Position numbers and translations under genes: made by a program. Positions 59,201 to 64,000 of a stretch of DNA of 64,000 nucleotides are shown here, piece after piece. Within the stretch, counting starts at the first letter, position 1, and the number at the start of each line of letters is the position of its first letter. A model generated the notes under the pieces. The model was not told the DNA's origin. It made no database searches and worked only from the letters and a program-made list of their open reading frames with translations. Source of the stretch: Cantharellus purpuraceus (taxonomy: Eukaryota > Basidiomycota > Agaricomycetes > Cantharellales > Hydnaceae); assembly GCA_025174535.1 (NCBI GenBank), contig JALBUN010000009.1, positions 992,001 through 1,056,000 on the forward strand. Reading direction: 5' to 3'.

Positions 59201-60343
59201 CGGAAGCCAGATGTTGTATGGAAGCTGAAGAAAGGCCTGTACAGACTTGAGCAAGCAAGCTGACAATGGTATAATAAGATACGTACCGAATTCGAGAAGC
59301 TTAGCTTCAAGCAATGCCATTCAGATCATGGCATAATTTACCGGTCAGCAGATGGAACACACATGCTCATTGCAATCTATGTGGACGACCTATTGGTATT
59401 GTCAAATTCCCTAGAGGCGGTAAATCAAATCAAGTCTGAACTTAACAAAAGATTTGAAATGACTGACCTTGGTGAAGCACATTGGATTCTTGGCATGGAG
59501 GTCACCAGAGATCGCAAGAACCATACGCTGAAGGTCTCACAGCGCCAGTATATAATGGACGTGCTGGATCGACATGGTATGGCCAACTGCCGCTCCGTTT
59601 CAACTCCTATGGTGCCAAACTTGTCATTGATGAAGTTATCGACACCGGAGATGGATGCCACAACCTACCAGAGTGCGGTGGGATCCCTCATGTACGCCAT
59701 GATCGGAACAAGGCCTGACCTTGCACACGCAGTGGGCGTCTTAAGCCAGTTCGTGGCAAATCCAGGCGATGAGCATTGGAATGCGCTAAAACGTGTATTT
59801 CGCTATCTTTGCGGCACACAGAGCATGAGCCTTGTGTTTGGGAATGGAAAGAATAAGACACTCACTGGTTACGCTGATGCAGACTGGGCCGCCGACAAGA
59901 ATGATCGTCGTTCCATTACAGGCTACGTATTCCTGTTGAATGGTGGCGCGATTAGTTGGAGCTCACGCAAGCAGCACTCGACTGCTCAATCAAGTACTGA
60001 AGCCGAATACATGGCCGGCGCACATGCTGCAAAGGAAGCAGCATGGATTAGAATTTTCTTGTCAGAAATAGGACAAGCACAGGACTCGCCGACTCACCTC
60101 ATCATGGATAACCAACCCGCGATTGCCCTTGCAAAGAATCCAGAATTCCATGATCGAACGAAGCATATAGACATTCACTATCATTTCCTTCGCGAAAAAA
60201 TTGCTGAGGAGGAGTTAGTTTTGGATTACATCCCTACCGGAGAACAAATCGCAGACGTACTCACCAAAGGACTTCCAAAGGTGAAGTTTGAGGTATTTGC
60301 GAATGGGATGGGGCTGCGTCACAACTTTGAGGACGCGTCATGA
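56213..60343 (+). pseudogene. Copia gag-pol polyprotein with two in-frame stops (element 1)
   Basis: One frame of 1,377 codons. Gag (YQAWKYRVQTVLELRGLWNA), zinc knuckle CENCGKRHAGEC near residue 225, protease IIDSGAS near 290, GAG-pre-integrase WHRHLGHLNVN...CEPCLHGKQSRQP near 440-490, integrase core with SDVCG and EENGVAE near 500-610, reverse transcriptase (TFAPVAKFTSIRMLLALAAR; catalytic YVDDLLVLS), and RNase H (GYADADWAADKNDRRSITGY, SSTEAEYMAGAHA) near 1220-1300. Stops at 58046-58048 and 59261-59263 are both TGA where Copia proteins have Arg. The integrase D of the SDNGGE-type motif reads Asn (WSNGGGEY). Close relatives elsewhere may be intact. This copy could not encode a full protein. 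Confidence 0.93.
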
Positions 60344-60350
60344 GTGGGCA

Positions 60351-60646
60351 TGTTGAACAGAACAGGGCGTCCCTTGGGATCCACTACAGTCCACAAATGT
60401 GACTACGGATCTTCGTTGGTGAACGCCGATGATAGGGGCATAATACTGAACGTATATAAGTTTTGTTACTTTGTAGTTTAGTACCTCAGTCACTCGTTTA
60501 CACGAGACTGAGGTAGAGTTCTTCTTTATCTTATGTTTGACAAGTAGCTGACAAACTATGTAGTTTATACTAGGTTTGTCATAATACAGTCACTCGTTTA
60601 CACGAGACTGAGTTTATACTAGCTTTCGCTGCGTTATCCTTCAATA
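60351..60646 (+). repeat. Copia element 1, 3' LTR
   Basis: Same 296-bp sequence as 55864-56159 apart from one C/T at a CpG. The preceding TGAGTGGGCA is the likely polypurine tract. Stem-loops are at about 60482-60515 and 60587-60610. Confidence 0.92.
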
Positions 60647-60811
60647 TGAGGATCGCTGAGAGACCATGACAACCTCGGCCTGCCAATGCATCAGACCAAT
60701 GGCCGTGATGGTTGCTTGGAAACATGCACTGGATTACTATGCAGAGATCTTTATGTTTACTATAAGTACATGCATATTAGAATACACAATAATCATCGTA
60801 CTATCTCTATA
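60647..60811 (+). repeat. 3' part of the outer Copia (element 2) 5' LTR
   Basis: Resumes with the TGAGG duplication and ends CTATCTCTATA directly before the PBS at 60812. Together with 55678-55863 it gives an LTR of about 346 bp. Confidence 0.78.
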
Positions 60812-60830
60812 GGTTATGGGCCCCGCTGCC
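60812..60830 (+). other. Primer-binding site of Copia element 2
   Basis: GGTTATGGGCCCCGCTGCC, identical to the PBS at 56160-56178 although the LTRs and proteins of the two elements differ. Confidence 0.75.
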
Positions 60831-60877
60831 TAACCTTGTACTTGCACCCAGCACCATAACACAAAGACATTGAATCC

Positions 60878-62818
60878 ATGGCAGAACACACTAATGTCTA
60901 TCACATTGACCCACTTAAAGGTGCGGAAAATTATGCGGTCTGGAAGATAAAAATGATTGACATATTAATGGACCAAGGCTTGTGGGAATACGTCAAACAG
61001 GGGATGTTACCTGCAGCCCAAGCCCCAAATCTTGATGCATGGAAGAAGAGGGACTGCCAGGCACTGTCCACTATCAGATTGAGAGTAGCTGACTCAATGC
61101 TGGTTTATATATCAAGTGCATCCTCATCAAAAGAAGCTTGGGATGTGCTCTGGAGCCTACTTGAAGCTCAAGGACCACTGGGCATAGTGCTGACATGAAG
61201 AAAGCTATTCCAAGCAAAATGTGAGGATGGCACCCCAATAGACAAACACATATGTACCATGCGTGGTTACCAAGAGGAATTACACAATTTGGGAGAGAAA
61301 ATCGATGGTGTGGAGTTCTCTATCCTCCTACTCACCTTGCTCCCGGATTCCTGGAACAACTACATTGTTTCTATTGACACCTCTGCCCTAACTGATGCCA
61401 CCAAGCTCATAGCCAGACTCCTTGAACACGATTTCCGAATCTGCCTGCAGAATGGTGATGATGTCGCATTAGTGGCCAAGAAAAAGAAGTACAATGCTAA
61501 AATCACCTGCTTCAATTGCAACAAACGAGGTCACTACGCTGCAGAGTGCAGATCAAAGAAGAAGGAGAACAACCAGACCAATGCGAAAAATGATGGCAAT
61601 GATCAGGCCAATGAAACACAGGATGAGTACACCTTTGCTACGGACGATCACTTGGTCCTGTCGGCACAAAGTTCATCAGCATGGTTAGCTGATACCGGCT
61701 GCACATCACACATAGCCAGAGATAGGAGTCTATTCACTGACTATGTAGAGACCCCCGGTCACAAAGTAACCGGTCTCAGTGATGCTGACACACTAGGGAA
61801 GGGCACTGTTCACCTGCTATCAAACATCAATGGCAGGACGTACCCAATAACCCTTCACAACGTACTGCACACACCTAGTGCCCCCCACAACCTCATATCC
61901 ATATCACAGATCATGGATGCTGCCTTTGCTGTTCTCTTCAAAGATTCACACACTGTAATTAAGGCACCTGATGGCACCATACTGGCTGAAGGGGCCAAGG
62001 AAGGCCACCTATATCGCATGAACGTCTGTGCTAAAAATGAGTTGGATCACACATACCTGGCCAAGAATACATGTACCTGGGATGAGTGGCACTGAATCTT
62101 CGGCCACATGAATATGAACGTGGTAAAGCTGCTGAAGCAGAAGCAGATGGTCGCCGGGATGAATGTAGACAAGTCGGTTCCAGCGTCCTTCCAATGTGAA
62201 GCCTGCATCAAAGCTAAGCATCATGTGCAACCATTCCCCAAAGAGTCACTTGCAAAAATAGCTGAAATCAGAGACCTGACTGTTTCAGACGTATGGGGGC
62301 CAGCATGCACAATGGCAACTGGAGGTGACTGATACTTCATCACATTCACTGATGGGAAATCATGCAGAACTGCAGTATATTTCATGAAGCACAAGTCTGA
62401 AGTCTTAACAAAGTTCAAGTATTACAAGAGCTACCTTGAGACTCAGACCGGTCAGAAACTCAAGAAGTTGCACATTGATGGTGGCAAGGAGTACATAAAC
62501 AAGGGCCTAAAGACTTTCCTACTCAAAGCCGGCATACTCCTTGAAGTCACAGCCACACATTCACCTGCCCAGAACGGAATCGCAGAGCGGATCAACAGGA
62601 CTGTAGTGGAGCATGCATGTGCGATGGTCACACAACACCAGCTCCCTCACCTGCTATGGAAGGAAGCCATCACTTACGCCATCTACCTCAAAAACCAATC
62701 ACCGACTCATGCACTGACAGACTCAGTAACCCCAGATGAGCTATTCAAAAAAGCAAAACCGGATGTGTCGCTACTTGAGGAATTCGGCTGGAAATGTTGG
62801 GTACTGCAGCAGGATGGC
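60878..62818 (+). pseudogene. Copia gag-pol polyprotein, truncated, three in-frame stops (element 2)
   Basis: A single frame from ATG 60878. Gag (ENYAVWKIKMIDILMDQGLW), zinc knuckle CFNCNKRGHYAAEC, protease WLADTGCTSHIARD, GAG-pre-integrase FGHMNMNVVKLLKQKQM...CEACIKAKH, and integrase core with SDVWG, HIDGGKEYINKG and SPAQNGIAERINRTVVEHAC, ending GWKCWVLQQDG. TGA stops at 61196-61198, 62093-62095 and 62330-62332 each sit where relatives have Arg. The reading is cut at 62819 by a family 1 LTR. Reverse transcriptase and RNase H are missing. Distinct in sequence from element 1. Confidence 0.9.
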
Positions 62819-63190
62819 TGTATGGGAACCACCTTTTCCCTATCAAATCCTATTTATGCAGCACCAATGTGCTATACTTTGCTTTTCCATTCCTAAATAT
62901 CAGCATATATTTGGTGCTTGTACCTGGAATGGACTTATTCAAATATTCTCTATTTTTCCATATTTTTTCAGGAATATTCCATGCAGAACTCAGCCCAGAA
63001 TGATTTATTTCTGCTGTGCTACAGTTGTGGACCCATAGGTGCCCACAAACCTTCACACAGCCAGCTCTCCACCTTTGGACCAGGCATTTGGCCTGAATTC
63101 AAGCTCAGATGTCTCCGATCAATAAATATTCTCTAACTTGACAACCACAGCCTCTCAGGGCACTATTTTCCATGGAGATCATCACCTGAG
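62819..63190 (+). repeat. Family 1 LTR, 5' portion only
   Basis: TGTATGGGAACCACC start, collinear with 22363-22735 to about the CTCTCAGGGCACTATTTTCC block, then diverges. It interrupts the integrase region of Copia element 2 (left flank ATGGC). Confidence 0.82.
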
Positions 63191-63695
63191 ATGTAGTCTC
63201 AATTAAACGTGCAAGGTTCTTGATTATAACCAATTGCCTGATATGTGATAATTTGACTAACCTCAGAGTCTCAATTACACATGTAAGGTTCTTGATCGGT
63301 GGATGGTGATTAATACACTTCAAGTTACTGCTCCGAGTGGGCTTGTAGTGTGTTAATTACTAATCAGTTACTCCGTATTAACCTCTTTCTGAGTTTGATT
63401 AATATTAGAGCCTGCTGCACTTGTAATATAATAGCTTCTGGCTTCTCCGAGAGTCAATCAAAGCTAATATACCTTAAGAGTAGCTGATATACACATGCTG
63501 CTTATGTGATGATTTACTCAATGCTTGAGTAGACACTGCTGTGTGTGTGTGGTAAAAAGATATTCTTATTGCACTGCTGTTGCAGCCCTTTTTATATACA
63601 TAGGCTATCTAGCTTATTTAACTAATTAGAGAATATTCCTGAGGCTTAGGGAAGCCCCTAGAAGGAAAGAGAAGGCTGGAGAACCTTGTGGAAGG
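63191..63695 (-). repeat. Unassigned LTR-like segment, probably minus orientation
   Basis: On the minus strand it has a U3-like start with CCTTCCACAAGGTTCTCC, a TATA-like TATATAAAAAGGG near 63585-63600, and a downstream region with inverted repeats: 63495-63512 (CACAT/ATGTG) and 63515-63531 (TACTCAA-TGC-TTGAGTA). A 30-bp imperfect direct repeat (GTCTCAATTAMACRTGYAAG type) lies at 63196 and 63268. No ORF. It may be a diverged family 1 relative. Boundaries are uncertain. Confidence 0.4.
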
Positions 63696-64000
63696 TGTAT
63701 GGGAACCACCTTTTCCCTATCAAATTCCATTTATGCAGCACCAATGTGCTATTCTTTGCTTTTTCATTCCTAAATATCAGCATATATTTGATGCTTGTAC
63801 CTGGAATGGACTTATTCAAATATTCTCTATTTTTCCATATTTTTTCAGGAATATTCCATGCAGAACTCAGCTCAGAATCATTTATTTCTGCTGTGCTACA
63901 GTTGTGGACCCATAGGTGCCCACAAACCTTCCCACAGCCGGCTCTCCCCTTTTGGACCAGGCATTTGGCCTGAATTCAAGCTCAGATGTCTCTGATCAAT
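63696..64000 (+). repeat. Family 1 LTR, 5' end, cut by the window edge
   Basis: TGTATGGGAACCACC start at 63696, almost identical to 22363-22667 over the visible 305 bp. Whether it is full length cannot be seen. Confidence 0.85.

Larger units (their letters stand above)
55864..60646 (+). mobile_element. Young full-length Ty1/Copia element (element 1), 4,783 bp
   Basis: Two 296-bp LTRs (55864-56159 and 60351-60646) that differ at one position by eye (T55964 versus C60451), a PBS at 56160-56178, one polyprotein frame 56213-60343, and 5-bp target duplications TGAGG at 55859-55863 and 60647-60651. It is inserted in the same orientation into the 5' LTR of another Copia element. Confidence 0.94.

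Noticed and set aside
1..64000. CRISPR arrays, bacterial operons, rRNA or tRNA genes
   Set aside because: No regularly spaced repeats, no ribosome-binding-site gene clusters, and no cloverleaf with A and B boxes were found. The only tRNA-like signal is the Copia primer-binding sites.

Overview
This window is nuclear DNA from a filamentous fungus, most likely a mushroom-forming basidiomycete (Agaricomycetes). The genes are split by many introns of about 50-70 bp with GT...AG ends. The families present include a basidiomycete-type fungal HNH nuclease, a single-pass membrane protein with an ELPPAY-type tail, an FluG/glutamine-synthetase-like enzyme and an Old Yellow Enzyme. Ty3/Gypsy and Ty1/Copia retrotransposons form dense nested clusters. 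No bacterial, plasmid or CRISPR feature was seen.

Layout: (1) 1-18.8 kb is a compact block, mostly on the minus strand: ASE1/PRC1 spindle protein (cut by the window edge), an HNH nuclease pseudogene on plus, a single-pass membrane protein, a glutamine synthetase-like enzyme, an Old Yellow Enzyme, and the 7.2 kb gene for DNA polymerase epsilon (POL2). (2) 18.9-29.4 kb is a transposon graveyard: a 1,432-bp LTR family in inverted pairs, a Gypsy element whose LTR is interrupted by a 565-bp MITE, split Copia reverse-transcriptase fragments, another LTR family, and a 400-bp run of about eleven consecutive hairpins. (3) 30-34.6 kb holds conserved housekeeping genes: synaptobrevin (SNC1), HYM1/Mo25 and glucosamine-6-phosphate acetyltransferase (GNA1). 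(4) 36-43 kb is a tandem duplication of a gene fusing a fumarylacetoacetate-hydrolase domain to an alpha/beta-hydrolase, with a solo LTR between the copies. (5) 43.9-52.2 kb holds a lactonase-type beta-propeller gene with a decayed copy, a RING-finger protein and a cytochrome P450. (6) 54.8-64 kb holds a second HNH pseudogene disrupted by one Copia element, whose 5' LTR is itself disrupted by a second, very young Copia element. A 1,432-family LTR then cuts the outer Copia.

Signals that stand out: the serial hairpin array at 28.9-29.3 kb; a paired stem-loop in the Copia LTRs whose stems differ in sequence but keep pairing; all five nonsense codons in the two Copia polyproteins being TGA where the family has arginine, as expected from CGA-to-TGA decay at CpG; a primer-binding site matching the anticodon region of initiator tRNA-Met; a gene-conversion tract between the two fusion genes; and a synaptobrevin gene whose start codon is split by an intron.
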